Positions 1-5,122 of a stretch of 5,277 bases of DNA are shown piece after piece. The position numbers were made by a program, and so were the translations under genes. Source of the DNA: Rhizobiaceae bacterium (lineage in GTDB: Bacteria > Pseudomonadota > Alphaproteobacteria > Rhizobiales > Rhizobiaceae); NCBI GenBank assembly GCA_020696915.1, contig JAJFMR010000230.1, forward strand, positions 1 through 5,277, written 5' to 3'. Position 1 is the stretch's first letter; every line of letters starts with the position of its first letter. The notes under the pieces are model-generated. The model was not told the origin of the DNA and did not search any database. It worked only from the letters and a program-made list of their open reading frames with translations.

Positions 1-334
1 GGAGGAACGCGTTATCAGGGGCAGGGTGGCCCTGGTGGACGCGGAGAAGCTCGGCGTCGGCCAGACCGTTTTCATCATGGTCAGGACCTCGAACCACGAT
101 CCCGATTGGCTGACGCGGTTCAGGGACGCGGTCACGTCCTTGCCGGAGATCGTCGGGGTCTACCGTATGTCCGGCGATCTGGATTACATCCTCAAGGCCC
201 GCGTTGCCGACGTCAGGGCCTATGACAGGCTCTACCAGCGGCTGATCGCAAAGGTGCCGCTGTCGGACGTGTCCGCCTCCTTCGTGATGGAGGAAATCCG
301 GGAGACGACCATCGTGCCGGTGGAAATCCGCTGA
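1..334 (+). CDS. Lrp/AsnC-family transcriptional regulator, C-terminal part (5' truncated by window edge)
   Basis: The reading frame is open from base 2 and ends at TGA 332-334, giving about 110 residues. It begins EERVIRGRVALVDAEKLG, the usual link between the DNA-binding helix-turn-helix and the ligand-sensing domain of Lrp/AsnC proteins. The rest is the RAM/AsnC effector domain (beta-alpha-beta-beta-alpha-beta), with the typical MSGDLDYILKARV segment around the middle and a closing strand ending EETT-like (EIRETTIVPV). A GTG at 26 is only an internal codon: the homology continues upstream of it, so the helix-turn-helix lies before the window. Family members bind DNA as dimers or octamers and respond to amino acids. 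The gene runs in the same direction as dut but is separated from it by 77 bp containing a candidate promoter, so co-transcription is uncertain. The ligand and targets cannot be read from this part. The family is secure; the exact member is not known. Confidence 0.9.
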   Translation, partial: EERVIRGRVALVDAEKLGVGQTVFIMVRTSNHDPDWLTRFRDAVTSLPEIVGVYRMSGDLDYILKARVADVRAYDRLYQRLIAKVPLSDVSASFVMEEIRETTIVPVEIR

Positions 335-349
335 CCGGCTGCGTAAATC

Positions 350-363
350 CTGCCGGCCGGCAG
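350..363. repeat. 14-bp perfect palindrome between the Lrp-family gene and dut
   Basis: CTGCCGGCCGGCAG is a perfect palindrome 15 bp after the regulator's stop codon. As RNA it could form a 5-bp GC-rich stem with a GGCC loop. An alternative stem pairs GCTGC (338-342) with GCAGC (360-364). No T-run follows (the next bases are CTTATGTG), so a standard intrinsic terminator is not supported. It may be a weak stem at the transcript end, an operator for dut, or simply GC-rich chance. Confidence 0.4.
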
Positions 364-373
364 CTTATGTGAA

Positions 374-402
374 TTGACGCGGGGTCCGGCCGGGCCGATA
401 GG
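374..402 (+). promoter_or_regulatory. Candidate sigma-70-type promoter for the dut operon
   Basis: TTGACG (374-379) matches five of six positions of the -35 consensus, and TTGACGC resembles the strong -35 element of alphaproteobacterial housekeeping promoters. After a 17-bp spacer, GATAGG (397-402) is a weak -10 that matches three of six. Transcription would start near 408-410, almost at the dut ATG (412), so the message would be nearly leaderless. An AGGA at 400-403, 8 nt before the ATG, could act as ribosome binding site only if transcription starts further upstream. The two readings compete. Confidence 0.35.
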
Positions 403-411
403 ATCGCCGCC

Positions 412-885
412 ATGCGAATCGTTTCCGGCACGTCACGACTGGTCGGCGTGGTGCGGCTTCCGCACGGCCAAGGCCTTGCCCTTCCTTCCTACGAGACGGC
501 AGGTGCCGCGGGCATGGATCTGTGGGCCGCGGTTCCCGAGGATCGCCCGCTCATCATTCTGCCCGGGAAGCGTGCTTTGGTGCCCACCGGCATCATCCTG
601 GAAATACCCGATGGCGGCGAGGGCCAGATCAGGCCTCGTTCCGGGCTTGCCATGCGGCACGGCGTCACCTGCCTCAACACGCCGGGGACGATCGACAGCG
701 ACTATCGCGGCGAGGTCAAGGTGCTGCTGGCAAATCTCGGCGAGGAGGACTTCTCCGTGGTGCGCGGGATGCGCATCGCGCAGATCGTCTTTGCCGAAGT
801 TGCCCGCGTCACGCTCGAGGAGCGCGCGCTGCCGGCAGCGACCCCGCGCGGCCAGAGCGGCTTCGGCTCGACAGGCACAGGGTGA
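412..885 (+). CDS. dut: Deoxyuridine 5'-triphosphate nucleotidohydrolase (dUTPase)
   Basis: This cytosolic homotrimeric enzyme hydrolyses dUTP to dUMP and pyrophosphate, keeping uracil out of DNA and supplying dUMP for thymidylate synthesis. All five trimeric-dUTPase motifs are present in order in 157 residues, a normal length. Motif 1 is AGMDLWA (33-39); motif 2 is RPRSGLA (74-80); motif 3 is GTIDSDYRGEVKV (92-104), with the catalytic Asp95 and the Tyr98 that discriminates deoxyuridine from ribose; motif 4 is RGMRIAQIVF (118-127); motif 5 is RGQSGFGSTG (146-155), the P-loop-like tail that closes over the phosphates. Motif 5 has Ser where most family members have the first Gly of the GG pair. 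ATG 412 has AGGA 8 nt upstream and fits the family N-terminus. The gene ends 6 bp before the next one, so it is probably first in a three-gene operon. Identification is secure. Confidence 0.97.
   Translation: MRIVSGTSRLVGVVRLPHGQGLALPSYETAGAAGMDLWAAVPEDRPLIILPGKRALVPTGIILEIPDGGEGQIRPRSGLAMRHGVTCLNTPGTIDSDYRGEVKVLLANLGEEDFSVVRGMRIAQIVFAEVARVTLEERALPAATPRGQSGFGSTGTG
881..885 (+). promoter_or_regulatory. Ribosome binding site for the 892 gene, inside the dut stop region
   Basis: GGTGA is a good Shine-Dalgarno core placed 6 nt before ATG 892. It contains the TGA stop codon of dut (883-885). This supports the chosen start and suggests that translation of the two genes is coupled. Confidence 0.6.
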
Positions 886-891
886 CCCCGG

Positions 892-1695
892 ATGGACAAG
901 GGCAAGGTCTTTCGCGAACTCCACCACCGCAGCGGCGCCTTCGTCATTCCCAATCCCTGGGACATCGGCACGGCCAAGCTTCTCGGATCGCTGGGCTTCG
1001 AGGCGCTCGCCACGACCAGCGCCGGATACGCGTTCTCGCGCGGCCTGCCGGACGGCGGCGTCGGCTTCGAGTCCATGATGCAGCATTGCCGCGACATCGT
1101 TTCGGCGACCGACCTGCCGGTTTCGGCCGACCTCGAGAAGGGCAAGGGCGACAGCCCGGAAAGTTGCGCGGAGACCGTCTTCGCGGCCGAGGCTGCAGGA
1201 CTGGCCGGCTGCTCCATTGAGGACTACTCCGGCGATCCTGCCAATCCGATCTACGAATACTCCCGGGCGGTCGAGCGGGTCGCGGCGGCGGTGGAGGCCG
1301 CGCGGGCGTTGCGACGCGATTTCGTTTTCACGGCGCGGGCCGAGAACTTTCTCTGGGGCCGCTCCGATCTCGACGACACGATAAGGCGGCTTCAGGCTTT
1401 CGAAGCGGCCGGTGCGGACGTGCTCTATGCGCCGGGCCTGACCGATGTGGAGACGGTCGAGAAGGTTTGCGCTGCCGTGACGCGGCCGGTCAACGTTCTG
1501 GCCCAGCCCGCCTTCACGGTCGCGGCGCTGTCCAAGGCCGGGGCGGCGCGCATCTCTCTCGGGTCGAAGCTCACGACGTATGCCTTCGGCATGATCGAGA
1601 ATGCGGCGCACGAGATGCAGCGTGACGGCACATTCGAGTTCGCGCGCAATGCGATGCCGTTTGCACGGGCCCAGGCGCTGTTTTCGAGCGAATGA
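892..1695 (+). CDS. Isocitrate lyase/phosphoenolpyruvate mutase (ICL/PEPM) superfamily protein, substrate unknown
   Basis: The 267-residue protein is a cytosolic (beta/alpha)8-barrel of the ICL/PEPM superfamily, whose members make or break C-C or P-C bonds on pyruvate- or oxaloacetate-like substrates with Mg2+. Family landmarks are GAFVIPNPWD (15-24), TTSAGYAFSRG (41-51, substrate-binding loop), SADLEKG (78-84, with acidic metal ligands Asp80/Glu82), SIEDYSG (108-114) and TARAENF (147-153, Arg149 in the active site). The KKCGH catalytic loop of true isocitrate and methylisocitrate lyases is missing; the segment after IED reads YSGDPANP. The EDK-type loop of authentic PEP mutase is also not seen. 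It therefore belongs to the broad, mostly uncharacterised short subfamily related to carboxyphosphonoenolpyruvate mutase and oxaloacetate-acting enzymes. The ATG follows dut by 6 bp, and the stop overlaps the next start as ATGA. Superfamily assignment is firm; the reaction is not known. Confidence 0.9.
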   Translation: MDKGKVFRELHHRSGAFVIPNPWDIGTAKLLGSLGFEALATTSAGYAFSRGLPDGGVGFESMMQHCRDIVSATDLPVSADLEKGKGDSPESCAETVFAAEAAGLAGCSIEDYSGDPANPIYEYSRAVERVAAAVEAARALRRDFVFTARAENFLWGRSDLDDTIRRLQAFEAAGADVLYAPGLTDVETVEKVCAAVTRPVNVLAQPAFTVAALSKAGAARISLGSKLTTYAFGMIENAAHEMQRDGTFEFARNAMPFARAQALFSSE

Positions 1696-2693
1696 ACGCG
1701 ACGCTCCGCGTCGTCGACATGCACACCGGCGGCGAACCGGTCCGCATCGTGACGGCCGGCTATCCCGCCATACCCGGAGCCACGATCCTCGAAAAGCGCG
1801 CTTACGTCCGCGACAATTTCGACCATCTCCGAAAGATACTGATGTTCGAGCCGCGCGGCCATTTCGACATGTACGGCGCCCTGCTGGTGGAGCCCTGCCT
1901 GGAAGGCGCCGACCTCGCGGTGCTCTTCATGCACAATCAGGGATATTCCACCATGTGCGGCCACGCCATCATCGCGCTTGGGCGCCATGCGCTCGACCAG
2001 GGTCTCGTGCCCAGCCGTGAGCCTTCGACCGAGGTCAGGATCGAATGCCCCTGCGGCCTGGTCGTCGCCGATGTCGAGGTCAGGGACGGCAAAGCGGGGC
2101 ACGTGTCGTTCGAGAGCGTGCCGGCCTTCCTGTTTGCCGGCGACCGCACCGTCGACCTGCCTCCCTGGGGGCCGGTGCGCTTCGATGTTGCCTATGGCGG
2201 CGCCTTCTACGCACTGGCCGACTGCCGGCAGTTCGGCCTGGCATTCGGGAAAAGCCGGCTGCGCGATTTCGTCGATGCGGCCACCGCCCTCACTGAAAAA
2301 GTGTACGCCGCCCTGCCGCTGTCGCATCCCGATCACCAGGACCTGGCCTTCCTCTACGGCACCATCCTGACCGACGGCGGCGACGGTTCGAACGTCCCCA
2401 CCAAGAACGTCTGCGTTTTTGCGGATGCGGAGGTGGACCGTTCGCCGACCGGTTCCGGCGTGACCGCCAGGCTGGCGGCGATGCACGCCAGGGGCGGTGT
2501 CCGGCCAGGCGAAACGCGCATCTTCGAGAGCATCGCCGGCTCGCGGTTCACGGGCGCCGTGGAGAAGGTCACGACGGCAGGTCCGTTCGCCGCCATCACC
2601 GCTCGCGTCGGCGGCCGCGCCCATTATGCGGGCAGGGCAGAGTTCATCATCGAGGAGGATGACGAACTCGGGCGGGGCTTCCTGCTGAGATAA
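1692..2693 (+). CDS. Proline racemase-family protein, probable trans-3-hydroxy-L-proline dehydratase
   Basis: The 333-residue protein has the two-lobed proline racemase fold and normal length. The N-terminal VVDMHTGGEPVRIV (7-20) is the family opening. The first catalytic motif, STMCGHA (86-92), has Cys89. The second, DRSPTGSGVTAR (249-260), has Thr253 where proline racemase and 4-hydroxyproline 2-epimerase have a second Cys. In characterised members a Cys/Thr pair marks trans-3-hydroxy-L-proline dehydratase, which removes water to give delta-1-pyrroline-2-carboxylate, later reduced to L-proline. It acts in the cytosol. ATG 1692 overlaps the preceding TGA (ATGA), so translation is probably coupled to the ICL/PEPM gene. 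No pyrroline-2-carboxylate reductase, permease or binding protein lies in the window, so the pathway is not confirmed by context. Family is certain; the dehydratase call rests on the Thr and is likely. Confidence 0.88.
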   Translation: MNATLRVVDMHTGGEPVRIVTAGYPAIPGATILEKRAYVRDNFDHLRKILMFEPRGHFDMYGALLVEPCLEGADLAVLFMHNQGYSTMCGHAIIALGRHALDQGLVPSREPSTEVRIECPCGLVVADVEVRDGKAGHVSFESVPAFLFAGDRTVDLPPWGPVRFDVAYGGAFYALADCRQFGLAFGKSRLRDFVDAATALTEKVYAALPLSHPDHQDLAFLYGTILTDGGDGSNVPTKNVCVFADAEVDRSPTGSGVTARLAAMHARGGVRPGETRIFESIAGSRFTGAVEKVTTAGPFAAITARVGGRAHYAGRAEFIIEEDDELGRGFLLR

Positions 2694-2707
2694 TTCGCCT
2701 GCTCAGC
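2684..2707. repeat. Inverted repeat spanning two convergent stop codons
   Basis: GCTGAG (2684-2689) and CTCAGC (2702-2707) form a 6-bp stem with a 12-nt loop. The structure covers both stop codons: TAA of the plus-strand gene (2691-2693) and the minus-strand TGA (2703-2705). It could serve as a small bidirectional transcript end for the convergent genes, which are only 9 bp apart. There is no clear T-run on either side and the stem is short, so support is weak. Confidence 0.3.
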
Positions 2708-3449
2708 GCATGCCGCCGGGGCGCCGGCTGGCCGTCTCCACCGCGTTATGGCCGGCGGATGCCGGAAGCATCTTGTGGAGATGCACCATCATGGCTGCCG
2801 CAAACAGCGGCGTCAGAAGGTTGAGCAGCGGCACGGCGAGGAAGCCGGCGATGACGAGGCCTGCCAGAAACACCGTTCCGGCATGGCGCCGGCGCAACGC
2901 CCTGGCATCCGCCTCGGGGCGAAAGCGCATGGCGGCGAACTCGAAATATTCGCGGCCGAGCAGGTAGCCGTTGACGAGGAAGAAGGCGCCGATGTTGACG
3001 CCGGGGATGAGCAGGAGAAGCAGGGCCACGAGGTTGCCGATGAGGACCACGCCGAAGAATTTGAGCGCCAGGACGAACGAGCGCAGCGCCGGCATGGCCC
3101 GGCCAGGCGGGTCCGAAGGGTAGCTCCGGCGCTCTACCGCCTCGGCTGCGTCGTCGAGAAAGAGCCCGGCGACCATTGCCGTGACCGGCGCAATCAGCAG
3201 GGCCAACCCGAGCGCCAGGCCGATGCCGGCAAGCACCGCGGCGATGATGCCGAGCCAGCCGGCCCAGGACGGCAGGCCGGGCAGCAGCGCGTCGATCCAC
3301 GGCCCGGCCAGCCCCTCGAAGGCTTCCCGGAGACCGAACCAGAGAGCCACCAGCGAAAGCACCGTCAGCCCAAGCGTCTTGAGGAAGACGGTTCGGAACT
3401 CCCGGGAAAAAAGCTGGCGCGCGGCCAGCCGGGCGGCATCGAGGATCAT
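2703..3449 (-). CDS. EI24/CysZ-like integral membrane protein (annotated in relatives as sulfate transporter family)
   Basis: The 248-residue protein has several hydrophobic stretches, at about 22-42, 64-98, 130-166 and 192-222, so it is an inner-membrane protein. The segment IPGVNIGAFFLVNGYLLGRE followed by YFEFAAMRFR (148-177) is the hallmark of the EI24 domain family, which includes the sulfate permease CysZ. Sulfate transport is therefore a family-based guess; no cysteine-biosynthesis gene is nearby. Start choice: the open frame extends to 3527, but ATG 3449 is preceded by GAAGGGAAG (complement of 3452-3460), a strong Shine-Dalgarno, and the extra 26 residues (charged, Arg-rich) are not membrane-like. 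The C-terminus (about 230-248) is a polar tail. The gene is divergent from the kinase, with 223 bp between the two starts, and convergent with the hydroxyproline-type gene. Family call is good; transported substrate is unproven. Confidence 0.83.
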   Translation of the reverse strand: MILDAARLAARQLFSREFRTVFLKTLGLTVLSLVALWFGLREAFEGLAGPWIDALLPGLPSWAGWLGIIAAVLAGIGLALGLALLIAPVTAMVAGLFLDDAAEAVERRSYPSDPPGRAMPALRSFVLALKFFGVVLIGNLVALLLLLIPGVNIGAFFLVNGYLLGREYFEFAAMRFRPEADARALRRRHAGTVFLAGLVIAGFLAVPLLNLLTPLFAAAMMVHLHKMLPASAGHNAVETASRRPGGMR

Positions 3450-3451
3450 GG

Positions 3452-3460
3452 CTTCCCTTC
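3452..3460 (-). promoter_or_regulatory. Strong Shine-Dalgarno that sets the start of the EI24/CysZ-like gene
   Basis: On the minus strand this reads GAAGGGAAG, ending 2 nt before ATG 3449, with the AGGGA core 4 nt away. Purine-rich sequence of this quality is not seen before the upstream in-frame start at 3527, so the shorter protein is preferred. Confidence 0.65.
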
Positions 3461-3469
3461 GTTTCGCCG

Positions 3470-3498
3470 CAGATAGGGGTGGTCGCCCGATGCGGCAA
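3470..3498 (-). promoter_or_regulatory. Candidate promoter for the EI24/CysZ-like gene
   Basis: On the minus strand TTGCCG (3498-3493) is followed after exactly 17 bp by TATCTG (3475-3470). The -35 matches four of six and the -10 three of six consensus positions. Initiation would fall near 3463, just upstream of the Shine-Dalgarno, giving a very short leader. It is plausible by spacing and position, but each box is imperfect. Confidence 0.35.
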
Positions 3499-3503
3499 GC
3501 CGC

Positions 3504-3531
3504 GCCGTTGCGCGAGGAGCGCGACATCGGC
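3504..3531. repeat. Hairpin-forming inverted repeat in the divergent intergenic region
   Basis: GCCGTTGCGC (3504-3513) and GCGCGAC (3519-3525) plus GGC (3529-3531) can pair as a 10-bp stem with one G-T wobble, a GAGGA loop and a 3-nt bulge (ATC, 3526-3528). It lies just upstream of the candidate minus-strand promoter. It may be a regulator site, a structured leader element or chance in GC-rich sequence. Confidence 0.3.
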
Positions 3532-3544
3532 TAGACCCGCGTCG

Positions 3545-3556
3545 CTGGCATGCCAG
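3545..3556. promoter_or_regulatory. Perfect 12-bp palindrome, possible operator between divergent genes
   Basis: CTGGCATGCCAG is perfectly self-complementary and lies inside the 223-bp region between the divergent EI24/CysZ-like and kinase genes. Bases outside it do not extend the symmetry. Its place, about 96 bp from one start and 117 bp from the other, suits a dimeric regulator's site that could serve both genes, but no regulator can be named. The rest of the region (3557-3672) shows a TTGACC at 3590-3595 without a convincing -10, so the kinase promoter is unresolved. Confidence 0.35.
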
Positions 3557-3672
3557 TTCCAACGCCATCCCGATCGTGGAAAGACCGATTTGACCAGAAC
3601 CCTTCGTTTCCTCGCGCAGGCCCGGGCACGGGTGGCTGCCGTCGCCTGCTCTCGAGACGTCGGGACCTTGCG

Positions 3673-4665
3673 ATGAGCGATTACGACGTTCTCGCCATCG
3701 GCAATGCGATCGTCGACATCATCGCCCAGTGCGACGAGGCCTTCCTGGTCGAAAACCGCATCATCAAGGGCGCCATGAACCTCATCGATACCGAACGCGC
3801 CGAGCTGCTCTACGCCCGCATGGGGCCGGCCATCGAGGCTTCCGGCGGTTCGGCCGGCAACACGGCGGCAGGCGTCGCCTCCTTCGGGGGTCGCGCTGCG
3901 TTCTTCGGCAAGGTTTCGAAGGACGAGCTCGGCGCCATCTACGCGCACGACATCCGCGCGCAAGGGGTCGCCTTCGACACCGACCCCCTGGACGGCCCGC
4001 CGCCCACGGCACGCTCTATGATCTTCGTCACGCCCGACGGCGAGCGCTCGATGAACACCTATCTGGGGGCCTGCGTGGAGCTCGGGCCGGAGGATGTCGA
4101 GGCGACCAAGGCGCGCGGCGCCAGGGTCATCTATTTCGAGGGCTATCTCTGGGATCCGCCGCGTGCCAAGGAGGCGATCAGGCTCGCCGCAGGCCACGCC
4201 CACGCCGCCGGAAGGGAAGTCTCGATGACCCTGTCGGACCCGTTCTGCGTCGACCGCTACCGCGACGAGTTCCTCGACCTGATGCGCTCCGGCACCGTCG
4301 ACATCGTCTTTGCCAACGACCATGAGATGAAGTCGCTTTACCAGACGGCCTCTTTCGAGATGGCCCTCGAGGCGCTGCGCCGGGATTGCAGGATCGCCGC
4401 CGTCACCAGGTCCGAGAAAGGTTCGGTGGTGGTGCGCGGCGACGAGACTTTCATCATCGAGGCGACGCCCGTGGCGACGATCGTCGACACCACTGGCGCC
4501 GGCGACCTCTACGCCGCCGGCTTCCTGTTCGGCTACACGGCAGGCTACGACCTGCAGCGCTGCGGCGATCTGGGTTCGCTCGCAGCCGGGCTGGTCATCC
4601 AGCAGATCGGCCCGCGACCACGCCAGAACCTGCGCGACGAAGCGGCGAAGGCTGGGCTGCTGTAG
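3673..4665 (+). CDS. PfkB-family carbohydrate/nucleoside kinase, probable adenosine kinase
   Basis: The 330-residue cytosolic enzyme is of ribokinase/PfkB fold and most likely phosphorylates adenosine to AMP with ATP (purine salvage). The N-terminus YDVLAIGNAIVDIIA (4-18) is the usual first strand. GGSAGNTAAG (58-67) is the substrate-side glycine motif, and ASFGGRAAFFGKV (69-81) follows it. VTRSEKGSVV (244-253) is the ATP-side segment, and DTTGAGDLYAAGFLFG (272-287) is PfkB signature 2, with catalytic base Asp278 and the anion hole GAG. Length and style match the alphaproteobacterial proteins annotated as adenosine kinase, but PfkB members differ in substrate and a ribokinase-like sugar kinase is the alternative. 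Start: the frame is open from 3550, yet the 41 extra residues are Pro/Arg-rich with no kinase-like character. ATG 3673 has GGGA (3662-3665) 7 nt upstream. It ends 49 bp before the convergent toxin gene. Confidence 0.9.
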   Translation: MSDYDVLAIGNAIVDIIAQCDEAFLVENRIIKGAMNLIDTERAELLYARMGPAIEASGGSAGNTAAGVASFGGRAAFFGKVSKDELGAIYAHDIRAQGVAFDTDPLDGPPPTARSMIFVTPDGERSMNTYLGACVELGPEDVEATKARGARVIYFEGYLWDPPRAKEAIRLAAGHAHAAGREVSMTLSDPFCVDRYRDEFLDLMRSGTVDIVFANDHEMKSLYQTASFEMALEALRRDCRIAAVTRSEKGSVVVRGDETFIIEATPVATIVDTTGAGDLYAAGFLFGYTAGYDLQRCGDLGSLAAGLVIQQIGPRPRQNLRDEAAKAGLL

Positions 4666-4714
4666 TGGGGCAGACGACCCGTTCGGCCTCCCGGTTCGAT
4701 TGCCTGCCGCCTGC

Positions 4715-5122
4715 CTATCCGCGTGGCACGTTGCGCGCGCCGCCGGCCCGAATTGCGGCGGCCGCTCCGGCAGCAACTCGGGCCATGAACTTGCGGGAGA
4801 ACCTGCCAATCGGTCTGGCATCATGGATCGACCATGACGTGGCGAGATCGTCGGTGTTGAATTCGTCCACGATGACCCAGGCGGGAGTATAAAGATTGGC
4901 GCGCCTGGCTTCGGTCTCCGGAATCTCCACGAACCGGCCTGAACGCTGCGGCGGCTGACTGGTGATCGGGAACAGCAGCGGCCTGTTGCGGCCGTTCCGA
5001 CCAACGATGATCATCATAACGCAGGTTGGCCGTGGCTTGCGCCCGCTCTCTTCACCGCGTTCGTGCTCGCGGGCCCAGAGATAAGAGTAGAGGATGACAT
5101 CTCCGTGTGCCGGTTCAGTCAT
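4715..5122 (-). CDS. PemK/MazF-like toxin of a type II toxin-antitoxin pair
   Basis: The 135-residue protein resembles PemK/MazF-type proteins, which in characterised members are ribonucleases that cut mRNA and halt growth until an antitoxin binds them. Visible landmarks are GDVILYSYLW (7-16, first strand), GRKPRPTCVMMII (27-39; Arg-Pro at 31-32 corresponds to the conserved basic position), PLLFPITS (48-55; Thr54 at the conserved Thr/Ser position) and VEIPETEARRANL (65-77), then WVIVDEFNTDDL (82-93). The tail after about 110 (RFSRKFMARV then Ala-rich) forms the C-terminal helix. Start: ATG 5122 is chosen over the in-frame ATG 5149 because it overlaps the antitoxin stop by 8 bp and leaves a family-like short N-terminus. 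The antitoxin gene lies directly upstream, typical of such operons. Similarity is judged by eye and nuclease activity is inferred; the family is fairly likely. Confidence 0.75.
   Translation of the reverse strand: MTEPAHGDVILYSYLWAREHERGEESGRKPRPTCVMMIIVGRNGRNRPLLFPITSQPPQRSGRFVEIPETEARRANLYTPAWVIVDEFNTDDLATSWSIHDARPIGRFSRKFMARVAAGAAAAIRAGGARNVPRG

Noticed and set aside
433..1611. A 392-codon minus-strand open frame opposite dut and the ICL/PEPM gene
   Set aside because: It is the antisense shadow of two confidently identified genes and shows no family motifs.
892..1695. Calling the ICL/PEPM protein a methylisocitrate lyase (PrpB) or isocitrate lyase
   Set aside because: The KKCGH catalytic loop is absent and there are no propionate or glyoxylate pathway genes beside it.
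1425..2624. A 399-codon minus-strand open frame opposite the proline racemase-family gene
   Set aside because: It lies antisense to a clearly conserved gene, its composition is low-complexity (His/Arg/Gly/Ala-rich), and no domain or ribosome binding site supports it.
3450..3527. N-terminal extension of the EI24/CysZ-like protein to 3527
   Set aside because: The strong Shine-Dalgarno before ATG 3449 and the charged, non-conserved character of the extra 26 residues favour the shorter form.
3590..3620. TTGACC as -35 of a kinase promoter
   Set aside because: No acceptable -10 hexamer lies 16-18 bp downstream; the stretch is CG-rich (around CTCGCGCAGG).
3550..3672. N-terminal extension of the kinase from the ATG at 3550
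   Set aside because: The 41 added residues are Pro/Arg-rich and unlike any kinase N-terminus, whereas ATG 3673 starts right at the conserved first strand and has a nearby GGGA. The upstream ATG is part of the CTGGCATGCCAG palindrome.
4666..4714. Terminator between the convergent kinase and toxin genes
   Set aside because: The only complementarity found (GGCAG 4669-4673 with CTGCC 4704-4708) is 5 bp with a 30-nt loop and no T-run, too weak to report as a feature.
2746..5004. A 752-codon open frame on the minus strand, antisense to the kinase and running through the EI24/CysZ-like gene in another frame
   Set aside because: It is Arg/Pro/Gly-rich without recognisable domains, and overlaps three well-supported genes. 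High GC content removes stop codons in shadow frames, which explains its length.
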